Below the pieces are notes generated by a model. The model saw only the letters and a program-made list of their open reading frames with translations. It searched no databases and had not been told where the DNA came from. A program made the position numbers and the translations under genes. Of a stretch of DNA of 60,264 bases, positions 26,149 to 35,239 are shown piece by piece. The stretch comes from Myxococcota bacterium (GTDB lineage: Bacteria > Myxococcota_A > Polyangia > Polyangiales > Houyiibacteriaceae). The DNA lies in contig JAHDCI010000009.1 of assembly GCA_020629955.1 (NCBI GenBank), positions 1 through 60,264 on the forward strand, read 5' to 3'. Each line of letters opens with the position of its first letter. Position 1 is the stretch's first letter.

Positions 26149-28170
26149 ATGTCTTCGAATCCACTGCTTCACATTCCATACGAAATCCCTTTTCACGAGA
26201 TCCGGCCGGCGCACGTTCTCCCCGCGATCGAAACGCTGATCGAAAACGCAAAGGGAGCGCTGAGCGCGATCAAGAATCTCGAAGGGTCGCGGACCTACGA
26301 AAACACCCTTGGAGCACTGGAAGATGCGACCGTCCCGTTGAGTACGGCGATGACCGTGGTTGGGCATCTCGAATCCGTCGCGACGACCCCAGATTTGCGC
26401 AAAGCGTACACGGCAGCACAGCCTCTTGCGGCGGCCTTCTGGTCCACCATCCCGCTCGATGGGGAACTCTACGATGCGATTCACACGTATGCTGCAACGG
26501 ACGACGCGAAGGCGCTCGACCCGGTGCGCGCTCGGCTCCTCGAAAAGACGCTTCGAAGCTTCCGGCGTAACGGCGCAGAGCTTTCCCCGGCGAAGAAAGA
26601 GGAGCTGACCGCGATTCAGGTCGAGCTAACGGAGAAGACCACTCTTTTCGCGCAACACGTTCTCGACGCGACGAACGCGTTTGAACTCATCATCGAAGAC
26701 GAGAGTCGCCTCGAGGGGCTTCCCGAATCCGCGAAGAATGCAGCGGCCGCGAGTGCGAAGAGCAAGGAGCTCTCGGGCTATCGCTTCACGCTTCAAGCGC
26801 CGAGCCTCATTCCAGTTCTGACGTATCTCGACGATTCCGCGATTCGAGAGCGGCTGTGGCGCGCCTACAACACGCGGGCGACCTCTGGCGAGCGCGACAA
26901 CCGCGGCCTCATCTTGGAGATCCTCAAGCTGCGAAACCGCAAAGCGAAGCTCCTCGGGTATGAGGATTTTGCGGACTTCGTTCTGGAAGAACGCATGGCA
27001 AAGAGCGGGGGAGCCGCGATGTCCTTCGTGGACGAACTTCGGGAGAAGACCCTCCCCTTCTTCCAGAAAGAGAACGCGGCGCTGCTCTCGTTCCAGCAAG
27101 CGACCCTGAATGACGCCGCCGCCACGCTAAACCCTTGGGACGTGGGCTACTTCGCGGAAAAGCTTCGAAAGGAACGCTACGACTTCGACGAAGAGATTCT
27201 TCGCCCCTACTTCAAAGCGGAGAGTGTCCTTGAGGGTCTCTTCGAGTTGGCGAAGGAGCTCTACGGAATCGAGATCGAGGAGCGCAAAGTCTCGGTTTGG
27301 AATGAGGACGTGCGCTTTTACTCGATTCAAGAAGGCGGAAAGGAAATCGCCGGCTTTTACGTCGACCTTCACCCGCGGGAGGACAAACGAGGTGGCGCGT
27401 GGATGAACGCACTCGTTTACGGCCCGCCACATCGAGGTCTCTTCTGCGCCAACGTCACGCCGCCGGTCGGCGACCGTCCCGCGCTGCTAACGCATCGTGA
27501 GGTGGAGACTCTCTTCCACGAGTTTGGACATCTCCTGCATCACGCGCTGAGCGAAGTCGAAGTCTCGAGCCTCGGCGGGACAAATGTCGCGTGGGATTTC
27601 GTCGAACTGCCCTCCCAAATCATGGAGAACTTCTGCTGGGAACGGGTCTCTCTCGATTTCTTCGCGAAGCACTACGAGACCGGCGAGACGATCCCAGAAG
27701 AGCTTCTCCAGAAGCTACAAGCTTCGCGCACGTACCGCGCCGCGGCTGCGCAAATGCGACAGCTCGGTTTTGGTACGGTGGACCTTCGCCTCCATCGAGA
27801 GCTCGATCTCGACACCGCGACCCCCGATTCCGTGCGCGCGTTCGCACGCGACGTGCTCGCCGAGCATGCCGTGACGGACTTGCCGGAGGACTACGGGATG
27901 ATCTGCGCGTTTACGCATCTCTTCGCTTCGCCAACGGCCTACGCCTCCGGCTACTACAGCTATAAGTGGGCAGAGGTTCTCGACGCGGATGCCTTCACAC
28001 GCTTTCGTGAAAACGGCGTCATTAGCAAGGACATCGGGCACGCCTTCCGAAGCAATGTACTCGCGAAGGGGGATAGCGACGACCCGGAAACGCTCTTCAA
28101 GAACTTCATGGGTCGCGCACCAAACCTCGAAGCGCTACTCGAGCGCTGCGGCCTGACCCAAGACGCGTGA
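26149..28170 (+). CDS. prlC: M3-family zinc oligopeptidase (oligopeptidase A type)
   Basis: Cytoplasmic metallopeptidase of 673 residues that degrades short peptides. The zinc motif HEFGH is at 457-461 (HEFGHLLHH), with a downstream Glu in the segment FVELPSQIMENF as third ligand. The N-terminus (NPLLHIPYEIPFHEIRPAHV) closely resembles E. coli PrlC/OpdA, and the length is normal for that family. The C-terminal YSYKWAEVLDADAF and FRSNVLAKGDS are also typical of M3 enzymes. The next gene starts at GTGA overlapping its stop, so a small membrane protein is co-translated with it. Confidence 0.95.
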   Translation: MSSNPLLHIPYEIPFHEIRPAHVLPAIETLIENAKGALSAIKNLEGSRTYENTLGALEDATVPLSTAMTVVGHLESVATTPDLRKAYTAAQPLAAAFWSTIPLDGELYDAIHTYAATDDAKALDPVRARLLEKTLRSFRRNGAELSPAKKEELTAIQVELTEKTTLFAQHVLDATNAFELIIEDESRLEGLPESAKNAAAASAKSKELSGYRFTLQAPSLIPVLTYLDDSAIRERLWRAYNTRATSGERDNRGLILEILKLRNRKAKLLGYEDFADFVLEERMAKSGGAAMSFVDELREKTLPFFQKENAALLSFQQATLNDAAATLNPWDVGYFAEKLRKERYDFDEEILRPYFKAESVLEGLFELAKELYGIEIEERKVSVWNEDVRFYSIQEGGKEIAGFYVDLHPREDKRGGAWMNALVYGPPHRGLFCANVTPPVGDRPALLTHREVETLFHEFGHLLHHALSEVEVSSLGGTNVAWDFVELPSQIMENFCWERVSLDFFAKHYETGETIPEELLQKLQASRTYRAAAAQMRQLGFGTVDLRLHRELDLDTATPDSVRAFARDVLAEHAVTDLPEDYGMICAFTHLFASPTAYASGYYSYKWAEVLDADAFTRFRENGVISKDIGHAFRSNVLAKGDSDDPETLFKNFMGRAPNLEALLERCGLTQDA

Positions 28171-28733
28171 GCGGGGTGAAAGCCACCGCAGTCCTCGGAC
28201 TGCTCATCGTCTTCGCGGGAGGGGCCTTTTGGTTCTCTCGAGACGATAGAGTTTCGGACCGCGCGTCGAACGAAACCGCCGAAGCAGGCCATGACGAGAC
28301 GAGCACGGAGGCTCCAAGGGACGAGGCGCCGATCGAAGTCAACGAAGCCTTCGAAGAGCGACGCGCTCTTGCGGAAGTCGAGCTTGAGGCGGCTGAGGTG
28401 GTGAACGTAGGCGAACCAAGCGAGCCAGGGAGCGCTACGGGCGAGACCACTTCAGAGGTTTCGCCCACCGAAGAAGATATCGAGGCAATGGACGAGACCG
28501 AAGATGTGCCGGAAGCCCCCGCTCTGATCTTCGGCCAGCCCAACAACCCGCGCGCGCATGCACGAGAATACGCCGTGGTTGGGGTTCTTCTCGAGGAGAT
28601 TGACCGCGAGATCGAACGGGCGGAGGGCGCCGGGGAGAGCGATCGAGCGGAGAGCCTGCGCGGACGGCGCTCCCTTCTGCAAACCCGTTCCGACAACCTC
28701 GCAAGAGCGCTGGAGACGGTCACCGAGCCTTAG
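28167..28733 (+). CDS. Small acidic single-pass membrane protein
   Basis: Unrecognised protein of 188 residues. A hydrophobic helix at about 5-22 is followed by a very Glu/Asp-rich, low-complexity region (about 25-125) and a helical, charged C-terminus (LLEEIDREIERAEGAGESDRAES) likely to form a coiled coil. The start is GTG overlapping the oligopeptidase stop as GTGA, so it is coupled to that gene. A role as membrane tether or periplasmic spacer is a guess. Confidence 0.7.
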   Translation: MSGVKATAVLGLLIVFAGGAFWFSRDDRVSDRASNETAEAGHDETSTEAPRDEAPIEVNEAFEERRALAEVELEAAEVVNVGEPSEPGSATGETTSEVSPTEEDIEAMDETEDVPEAPALIFGQPNNPRAHAREYAVVGVLLEEIDREIERAEGAGESDRAESLRGRRSLLQTRSDNLARALETVTEP

Positions 28734-28814
28734 ATTTATCCGAATCGTTCGGTATCGCTGAACGCGATTTGGCGGACGCATGGTCCGAATCGATGGCGTG
28801 TCACACCCTCTTCG

Positions 28815-28820
28815 TAGGGT
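28815..28820 (+). promoter_or_regulatory. -10 hexamer TAGGGT, 5 bases before ATG
   Basis: TAGGGT ends 5 bases before ATG 28826. It supports this small ORF as a real gene and separates it from the upstream operon. Confidence 0.4.
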
Positions 28821-28825
28821 GAACC

Positions 28826-29230
28826 ATGGCCTCTACGACACCCGCAATCCACGAAAACGAATGCCACGTCTGCGGTGGCGAAATCGGCACTCAGTATTGG
28901 GTCGATGGCTACCCCAGGCTGGTCCATCATCAATGCCGCGACTGGCGACGTGCTCCCTTTCCGTGGGAACGAGAAATCGCGAAACTTCGAAAGCTCGCGA
29001 GAAAGGAGCAATCTCTTCGCCCCTCGATCGACGAGACTCTCCGCTGGCTCCGCTGGTCGCGGAATATCTGGCCGCGAGGACCTGAGCTCTACGACGAAGG
29101 AGCGCAGCGGCTGCACGCGCTGGTGCGCGTCATCAACCGGTGCGAGCGGGAACGGGCCCGCGCTGCTATTCAAAAACCGAGCGACGTCGGCGGATACGAT
29201 CGAGATCAGCGCTACCAATATCGATTCTGA
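28826..29230 (+). CDS. Small zinc-finger-like protein
   Basis: Unrecognised soluble protein of 134 residues. Residues 13-16 (CHVC) and 35-37 (HQC) could bind zinc in a treble-clef-like unit around the sequence GGEIGTQYWVDGYPRLVHHQC. The remainder is rich in Arg, Trp and Leu (RWLRWSRNIWPRG) and positively charged, compatible with nucleic-acid binding. It has its own -10 hexamer. It ends 20 bases before the convergent regulator gene. An overlapping 150-codon ORF in another frame (28875-29327) has no such features and is not called. Confidence 0.6.
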   Translation: MASTTPAIHENECHVCGGEIGTQYWVDGYPRLVHHQCRDWRRAPFPWEREIAKLRKLARKEQSLRPSIDETLRWLRWSRNIWPRGPELYDEGAQRLHALVRVINRCERERARAAIQKPSDVGGYDRDQRYQYRF

Positions 29231-29250
29231 TGAACCGCGACGGGCGCTTT

Positions 29251-30564
29251 CTAGCGAAGGCCGTGTTTCTTCACGAGCTCGTGCATTCGGCTTCGCGCGA
29301 GTCCGGAGCGCCGCGCGGCCTCGGTGACGTTTCCGGCGGATTCGTCCATCAGACGAGCGAGATACTCTCGTTCGAAGACATCGACCCAGGCGGATTTCGC
29401 CTCCTTAAAGGGCAAGTCCACGCGAACGGTATCGGGCATATCGCTCGCAAGCGTCGGCCGCCCCGCGTAGCCCTCTCCAAGCGCAACCACACGGCGAACG
29501 AACGAGCGAAGCTCGCGAACATTTCCAGGCCAGCGATATCCAGCGTACTTCTGCAAATCACGCATGAGTGCGTTCATCGCGGCGTCATCCCCAGGCGCGA
29601 ACGCCTCGAGGAAGTGCCGCGAGAGGAGACGAGCATCGTCGCCTCTCTGTCGCAATGGAGGCGAGACAAGCTCCAGGACGTTGAGTCGGAAGAAGAGGTC
29701 CTCCCGGAATGTCCCCTCGTTGACCATTTGCGCGAGCGAGCGATGAGTCGCGGCGACGACTCGGACGTCCACCGGTCGGCGGGTCGCGTCGCCGAGCCGC
29801 TGCACCGTCCGGTCTTCGAGCACGCGGAGAAGCTTTGGTTGAATCTCGAGTGGGAGCTCCCCGATCTCATCGAGAAAGATCGTGCCTCCATTCGCACGCT
29901 CGAAAGCCCCCGCACGCTCTGCCTCCGCGCCGGTAAACGCGCCGCGCTGATGCCCGAAGAGTTCGAGGTCGGCAAGCGTTCGCGACAGACTTGCACCGTC
30001 GACCACCACGAAAGGGCCCTTCTTTCGCAGACTATTCAGATGAAGCGTTCGCGCGATTTCCTCTTTGCCGGTACCTGACTCCCCCGTGATGAGCACCGAC
30101 GAATCGCCCTCCGCGATCCGCGCCATCGACGCGAAAAGTCGATGCATCACCGCAGACGCGCCAATGAGTGTTCCGAAGGTATCGCCGCCCGTCCAAACCG
30201 CGCGACGCAGACGCTGCTCGCCAATCCGAACCTCGATCGTCGTACCGCCGATTTGGACGCGAGAGTGGTTGCGAAGCAGCGCGCTCTCAATGCGCACGTT
30301 GCCGATCCAGCTTCCGTTTTTGCTTCCTAGGTCACGGAACCGAACGCCGCCCTCCACCCTCTCGAGCTCACAGTGCAAACGTGACACCGCGCGGTCCGGG
30401 ATCTGGAGTCCAGCCGCGCTGCTTTTGCCAACGGTCAGCACCCCGTCCGCAAAGGGATGTTCATGTCCCTTCAATTCGCCATCGATGACAGTCACGAATG
30501 CCACCTGCGCATCGACTTCGCGTAGTTCGCAGGTGTTCGTGAAGAGTGTCGGTTCAAAGTTCAC
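29251..30564 (-). CDS. FHA-domain sigma-54-dependent transcriptional activator
   Basis: Regulator of 437 residues. The FHA domain (about 25-115) has SRLHCE and DLGSKNGSWIG, the usual phosphothreonine-binding loops. The AAA+ domain (about 130-355) has Walker A GESGTGKE, the sigma-54 contact loop GAFTGA, Walker B IFLDEIGELP and the Arg-finger region FREDLFFRLN. A Fis-type helix-turn-helix ends the protein (NVTEAARRSGLARSRMHELV). FHA plus Ser/Thr kinases implies control by phosphorylation; the divergent kinase at 30974 is the obvious candidate partner. The ORF extends to 30678, but the FHA fold begins only after GTG 30564, which has TATGGT 6 bases upstream, so that start is used. Confidence 0.93.
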   Translation of the reverse strand: MNFEPTLFTNTCELREVDAQVAFVTVIDGELKGHEHPFADGVLTVGKSSAAGLQIPDRAVSRLHCELERVEGGVRFRDLGSKNGSWIGNVRIESALLRNHSRVQIGGTTIEVRIGEQRLRRAVWTGGDTFGTLIGASAVMHRLFASMARIAEGDSSVLITGESGTGKEEIARTLHLNSLRKKGPFVVVDGASLSRTLADLELFGHQRGAFTGAEAERAGAFERANGGTIFLDEIGELPLEIQPKLLRVLEDRTVQRLGDATRRPVDVRVVAATHRSLAQMVNEGTFREDLFFRLNVLELVSPPLRQRGDDARLLSRHFLEAFAPGDDAAMNALMRDLQKYAGYRWPGNVRELRSFVRRVVALGEGYAGRPTLASDMPDTVRVDLPFKEAKSAWVDVFEREYLARLMDESAGNVTEAARRSGLARSRMHELVKKHGLR

Positions 30565-30570
30565 ATCGAG

Positions 30571-30576
30571 ACCATA
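30571..30576 (-). promoter_or_regulatory. -10 hexamer TATGGT, 6 bases before GTG
   Basis: TATGGT on the minus strand ends 6 bases before GTG 30564 of the FHA activator gene. Confidence 0.45.
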
Positions 30577-30962
30577 ACAGGCTTCCTGCGCTCCGCGACT
30601 TGGAAGCGGAGGTTGGCCCAACGTGCCGAGGAATATGGATCGGGTGAGATTCCGATCGCGACTCGATTCGATGCGCAAAGCGTGGCAGCAGCGGGCAGAG
30701 CGTTCGACAAGGCCAGCGTTGACCTTCCGACAGCGCCAAAGCGAGATTTCTTCATGACGATGAGTCGTTCGCCAAGCTCAGGAAATTCGCTGCAAAACGC
30801 GAATAATGTTCTCCGCTCCGATGTTGGCAGGAAGTGAACTTCTCTCGGATCTCGAAGGGCGCCATTTCTCCGCCCCGCCCTCGTGCGGCATTCGAGTCGC
30901 CGGGAAGCGAAATCAAAGGAGATTCGCTCAAAAGGCACGACGAAACCGCACAGGACGTGCGA
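30577..30962. other. Divergent intergenic region, possible small ORF
   Basis: It separates the FHA activator from the divergent kinase gene. A plus-strand ORF from TTG 30613 to 30837 (74 codons) has acceptable codon use but no recognised domain, ribosome site or promoter; it might be a gene fragment. No sigma-54 -24/-12 element (GG-N10-GC) was convincingly placed here. Confidence 0.35.
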
Positions 30963-30968
30963 TAGTCC
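30963..30968 (+). promoter_or_regulatory. -10-like TAGTCC, 5 bases before ATG
   Basis: TAGTCC ends 5 bases before ATG 30974; only the final base departs from TAnnnT. Confidence 0.35.
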
Positions 30969-30973
30969 GGCCC

Positions 30974-32842
30974 ATGATTCGCACGCTCGGCAAATACGAG
31001 CTGCTCGAAGAGCTCGGGCACGGTGGAATGGCCACCGTCTATCGCGCACGCGATACGCTCCTCGATCGTGCGGTCGCGATTAAGGTTCTTCATCCTCACC
31101 TTCAGAAGACTCAGGAAGCGCGGACCCGTTTCGCGCGCGAAGCGAGAAGCGTCGCTCGACTCAAGCATCCCAATATCCTCGAAGTCTACGAGTTTAGCGG
31201 AAACGAGTCGGAGGAATCCTACATCGCCGTGGAGCTCCTGACCGGGCCTACACTGAAGCACTACATCGAAGAAAAGGGCGCCATGCCGGCGGAGATCGCG
31301 GCGTGCGCGGGCATTCAGCTCTGCCGAGCCCTTGAGGCTGCACACGAGGCGTCGCTCGTGCATCGGGACGTGAAGCCAGAAAACGTGCTCTTTCACGAAG
31401 AGCGCTGCCTAAAGCTCACGGACTTCGGTATCGCTCAGATGGTCGACACCCAATCGTTTACGGCAACCGGACAGATCCTCGGATCGCCAGGACATATGGC
31501 ACCTGAGCAAGTCGATGCCGGCGATGTCGACGAGCGTTCCGATCTCTTCTCCCTCGGAACGGTCCTCTACTACATCGCGCTCGGACGCCTTCCGTTCACC
31601 GGGAGAAACCCTCACCAGATCATTCGACGCCTCGTGGACGGCGAGTTTCCTCCGCCCTTGCGAGTCCGCCCTGAGGTTGGCGAACGGTTCGCCAGCATCA
31701 TCGAACGCTGCCTGAAGCGAAACCCGGACGAGCGCTACGAGAGCGCGGCCTCACTTCGCACCTCACTTGAGGGAGTCTTGCGCGAGGTCGAAATCGAGGA
31801 CGCGAATGCTCAGCTTCAGATGTTCCTCGCAGACCCGGACGGCGAATCCGAGCGACTTCGCAGCAAAGTGATCGCAGTCTCGCTCGGCAATGCACGCGCC
31901 GCGCTATCGGCAAAAAACCGTTCGAGTGCCCTTCTCTCGCTGAATCGGGTGCTCGCCATCGACGATGGCAATGACGAAGCGCTTCGCCTGATTGAGCGCT
32001 CGGAGAGCCGCGGCAAAGTCATGCCCGCCTTGGCGCTCGCATGCGGGGTCGCAGTGCTATCCGGCGCGGCGTGGATGGGCTTTCAAAACGACCCTTCTGA
32101 CACCCCTGAAGATCCGGTCGTGTTGACCAACGCCTTGGTCGACGCTGCTCTGGATGCGACGGACGACGGAGCTGCGAGCGATTCCGCTCCAGGTGACACA
32201 TCGCCGCGTGATGCTGGCCTGCTCGACGCTGTTGTCGAAGATAGCGCCCCCGGTACCTTCACCGATTCTGCGCCCAGCGAAGGCACCGACGCAGAACCCG
32301 TCGCATGGCGCGGTGACTCGCGAAGACCAGGACGGGCCGTCGGAATGAGGCGCGAGGATTCGCAAGGCGCGCCCCGAGAGGTGGTGTTCCGCCCTCGCCC
32401 GCCCAACGTGCAAATCTCGGTCGACAATGGCCCCCTTCGGGCGTTCGGTCCGGATTTTCGAAGCGTGGAACTCACACCGGGTCCGCATCGCTTTCGCTTT
32501 GTCGGAGCCAATGACTGCTGCGAAGACGCTGAATTTACTCAAAATATCCCAGCTGGCGAAGAGCCTTATGCGCTGAGTCGCGCGCTCTCCTTTCGCGATT
32601 CACCGCTCTACATTACCGCAAATGTACCCGCGACGGTGGAGGTGCTCCCCCGCGGTAGCTCCGGTGGCGCCGAAGGTCGCACGCGCGCCTTGCTCTATAT
32701 TCCGATGTCCCGAGGAAGAGAGACTCGTCAATATCGGGTGACAGCGCCCGGTTATGAAGTCTATACAGGGACTGTTACTCTCACGGCCGGAGCCACGACT
32801 CCGACCCAGACCCGAGTCGAACTCCGCGAATCCCCTCCATGA
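30974..32842 (+). CDS. Transmembrane Ser/Thr protein kinase
   Basis: Kinase of 622 residues. The kinase domain (about 7-275) has GHGGMATVY, VAIK, HRDVKPEN, DFGIAQ and APEQ. A single transmembrane helix lies near 349-370, after which an Asp/Ala/Ser-rich linker (about 375-440) leads to a beta-rich extracytoplasmic domain (about 475-622) with PEGA-like features (TANVPATVEVLPRGS, and VTAPGYEVYTGTVTL). ATG 30974 is chosen because the glycine loop starts 13 residues later, and the longer frame from 30806 has no support. It is coupled by ATGA to the TPR membrane protein downstream and is divergent from the FHA activator, a plausible kinase-reader pair. Confidence 0.9.
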   Translation: MIRTLGKYELLEELGHGGMATVYRARDTLLDRAVAIKVLHPHLQKTQEARTRFAREARSVARLKHPNILEVYEFSGNESEESYIAVELLTGPTLKHYIEEKGAMPAEIAACAGIQLCRALEAAHEASLVHRDVKPENVLFHEERCLKLTDFGIAQMVDTQSFTATGQILGSPGHMAPEQVDAGDVDERSDLFSLGTVLYYIALGRLPFTGRNPHQIIRRLVDGEFPPPLRVRPEVGERFASIIERCLKRNPDERYESAASLRTSLEGVLREVEIEDANAQLQMFLADPDGESERLRSKVIAVSLGNARAALSAKNRSSALLSLNRVLAIDDGNDEALRLIERSESRGKVMPALALACGVAVLSGAAWMGFQNDPSDTPEDPVVLTNALVDAALDATDDGAASDSAPGDTSPRDAGLLDAVVEDSAPGTFTDSAPSEGTDAEPVAWRGDSRRPGRAVGMRREDSQGAPREVVFRPRPPNVQISVDNGPLRAFGPDFRSVELTPGPHRFRFVGANDCCEDAEFTQNIPAGEEPYALSRALSFRDSPLYITANVPATVEVLPRGSSGGAEGRTRALLYIPMSRGRETRQYRVTAPGYEVYTGTVTLTAGATTPTQTRVELRESPP

Positions 32843-33843
32843 CCCTCGCCTTCCTCCGATTGCCAAACGTTCGCGACCCACGGTCGCCACGTGGCGGAGG
32901 ACACACTCAGCGGTGGGCACGGCTTTTGGCCGCCCTTCTATTCTCGTGCCTAAGCGCGTTCTCCGGTCGCGCGATGGCGGGGGAGCTCGAAGATTTCGAG
33001 GAAGCTCGCAGCGCCTATAGCGAGCATAACTACGAAGAAGCGGCGCGACGTTTCGAGCGACTTGTGGGCGGAGCGGTCCCGCAGCTGCGAAACGAAGTAT
33101 TGGTCATCGAGTCCCGAAAATACCTCGGCGCAGCGTATCTCTTCGTCGACCGGGAAGATGACGCACGTCAGCAGTTCTCGCTTCTTCTTGAGGCAGACAG
33201 CACGTACCAGCTCGACCCCCTGAGCTTCCCTCAAGAGGTCCTGCAGGTCTTCGATTCGGTGCGAACGGAACGCGCTCAGGCCGCTGCTCAAGAAGAGCAA
33301 GAAGCACAGCAACGGCTCGAGCAGATCAACGCGGCTCAGATCGAGCGGATCTTACTTCAGCAGGAACGGATGCGTCGACTGGAAGCCCTCGCCCAAGAAC
33401 GGGTCGTAGAACGCACCAACTCGCGCTGGATCGCCGCCCTCCCCTTTGGGATCGGTCAATTTCAAAACGGTGATCGCTCGGCCGGCATTGCGTTCTTGAC
33501 GATCGAGAGCGCACTCGCTCTCGGCACCGTCGCAACCTGGGGCTGGCATCAGTGGCTGGGCAATCGCCTTGAAGACGTTCTCGCGATTCGGGACGAAGAT
33601 GAACAGCGCATCGCACTGGAGAGTTTCGAGCAAGGCGAGTTCACGTCTCGGGTCCTCAACATCGGCATGTTCTCCGCGCTCATGCTCACGGCGATCATCG
33701 GCATCGTTCACGCGCAGGCGCGCTTCGTTCCGGTCGATCGCGACGTCGAGGAACGCCCCCTGCCAGACGATCTTCCCGAGGCAGCGCCGCCGCCCGCGGC
33801 TCGCCTCCGCTTCGAAGGAACCGGCTTCAGCCTGCTCTTCTGA
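32839..33843 (+). CDS. TPR-containing envelope protein, operonic with kinase
   Basis: Unrecognised protein of 334 residues. A long basic N-terminus precedes a signal-like hydrophobic segment (about 28-47, ending AMAG). Residues 50-130 form TPR-like helices (EEARSAYSEHNYEEAARRFERL); 135-190 is a Gln/Glu/Arg coiled coil; two hydrophobic segments lie near 210-235 and 270-290. The start overlaps the kinase stop codon as ATGA, so the pair is translationally coupled and the protein may be the kinase's envelope partner or substrate. An internal start at the hydrophobic segment cannot be excluded. Confidence 0.75.
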   Translation: MTLAFLRLPNVRDPRSPRGGGHTQRWARLLAALLFSCLSAFSGRAMAGELEDFEEARSAYSEHNYEEAARRFERLVGGAVPQLRNEVLVIESRKYLGAAYLFVDREDDARQQFSLLLEADSTYQLDPLSFPQEVLQVFDSVRTERAQAAAQEEQEAQQRLEQINAAQIERILLQQERMRRLEALAQERVVERTNSRWIAALPFGIGQFQNGDRSAGIAFLTIESALALGTVATWGWHQWLGNRLEDVLAIRDEDEQRIALESFEQGEFTSRVLNIGMFSALMLTAIIGIVHAQARFVPVDRDVEERPLPDDLPEAAPPPAARLRFEGTGFSLLF

Positions 33844-33912
33844 GAACTCGTCAACGTCCTCGCGCCGCATTTTTTCTTGCGGGCCAACCGTCAACGCCAT
33901 GACCATCCGATC

Positions 33913-35076
33913 ATGCGCACTCTCCTGCTCTCCCTCTCGCTTGTTGTTTCGCTCGCCTGCGGTGCCCGCTCGGATTTCGGAGATCCGAATTATGGCAGCG
34001 GAGAAAGCGACGGCGGACTCGATGCTGCACGCGACGCAGATGTCCTGGACAGCTCAGTTTCCGATAGCGGCCCTACCGACACTGGGCAGATCGATGGCAG
34101 CCCGCGCGACACAGGATCCGCGGATAGCGCGCCTCTTGATGCTAGCCCTGCCGATGGCGGGTCTTTCGATAGCGGCCCGGCCGATAGTGGAATGAACGAC
34201 GCAGGTCCGGATGCGACCCCGGATACCGGCCCCGACGGCAGCGTCGGCGACCACTGTCCACTCGACGATCCCTTCGGCTTTGGCGACGACGACGACGACA
34301 CGCTCTGCTCCCCCGGATGTTTCGGTCCGACGCGTGACCTCGCCCCATGCGAGAGCGCCGACACGTTCGTATCGGGCACCGTTCTCGAAGATACGGTCTG
34401 GGAAGGACGCGTCTGCGTCGAAGGCCTCTTTGGCGTTCGAACGGGCGTGACCCTCACCGTCACCGCGGGAACCGAAGTTTATTTCCGCCGCGGTGCCTCG
34501 CTCGAACTCGAGGGACATATGGATGTCGAAGGCACGCCCGACGCACCCGTGCTCTTTTCTTCAAACGAACTCGAACCAAAGGTCGGCGACTGGGGCGGCA
34601 TCGCGCTACAGCTTACGAACGGCGGCACCATGCGCATGCAGCATGCGATCGTCGAGTACGGCAATATCGGCGTCGCGACCTGGGAGTCCACGCTGACGGT
34701 AGAAGGCCCCGAGACCGACCTCTTCATCGAGCACTCCCTCTTTCAGTTCAACAACACCGCGATGACCCCGGACGACAACTCCGAAGTTCGCTTCAATACG
34801 GTGGCCTGCAACCGACAAGGCATCTTCGTCGCGTCCGAAGACGTGCCCGTTCAGCGGCTCGCCGACAATAATATTTGTCAGAACCTCGAGTGGGGAATGA
34901 GCGCGCAGCAATCGAGCGCTGACGGTACCGACAACTACTGGTGCACCGTCGATGCTGCAGAGATCGACGAGATCATCGATGACGAGCGCGACTCCATCCG
35001 CCGCGGCGGCCTCATCGAGTACGTCCCCTTCCGCACCGAGCCGGTCCCGGAAGCGCCAGATCATCCAGCGCTCTGA
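33913..35076 (+). CDS. Lipoprotein with Asp/Ser-Gly linker and beta-helix domain
   Basis: Lipoprotein of 387 residues. Signal peptide and lipobox SLAC (about residues 13-16) are followed by a long Asp/Ser/Gly/Pro linker built on DSGPxD units (about 25-110). A domain from about 150 on (VEGTPDAPVLFSSNE, DWGGIALQL, MQHAIVEYGNIGV) has the periodic pattern of a right-handed parallel beta-helix, as in surface carbohydrate-active or adhesion proteins. ATG 33913 is chosen over 33877 because the signal peptide begins there. It starts 70 bases after the TPR gene and may belong to the same transcript. Confidence 0.8.
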   Translation: MRTLLLSLSLVVSLACGARSDFGDPNYGSGESDGGLDAARDADVLDSSVSDSGPTDTGQIDGSPRDTGSADSAPLDASPADGGSFDSGPADSGMNDAGPDATPDTGPDGSVGDHCPLDDPFGFGDDDDDTLCSPGCFGPTRDLAPCESADTFVSGTVLEDTVWEGRVCVEGLFGVRTGVTLTVTAGTEVYFRRGASLELEGHMDVEGTPDAPVLFSSNELEPKVGDWGGIALQLTNGGTMRMQHAIVEYGNIGVATWESTLTVEGPETDLFIEHSLFQFNNTAMTPDDNSEVRFNTVACNRQGIFVASEDVPVQRLADNNICQNLEWGMSAQQSSADGTDNYWCTVDAAEIDEIIDDERDSIRRGGLIEYVPFRTEPVPEAPDHPAL

Positions 35077-35239
35077 ACGCGGTCTCTTCGAGTCGAGAGA
35101 CGCTGCTCTCGAGCGAAACGTTGCTGCCGGATGGAGAGTCCGCGTCCCGAAATGAGCATACAAGCACTTGTCAGAGGCTTCGTGTACCCTCGGTCGCGCG
35201 TAGACAATATCGCACGATTCGCGGCAGCGAGAGGCTTTC

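Noticed and set aside
33845-33912. T6-containing segment as a terminator between the TPR and beta-helix genes
   Set aside because: No stable stem precedes the T run, so the genes may be co-transcribed.
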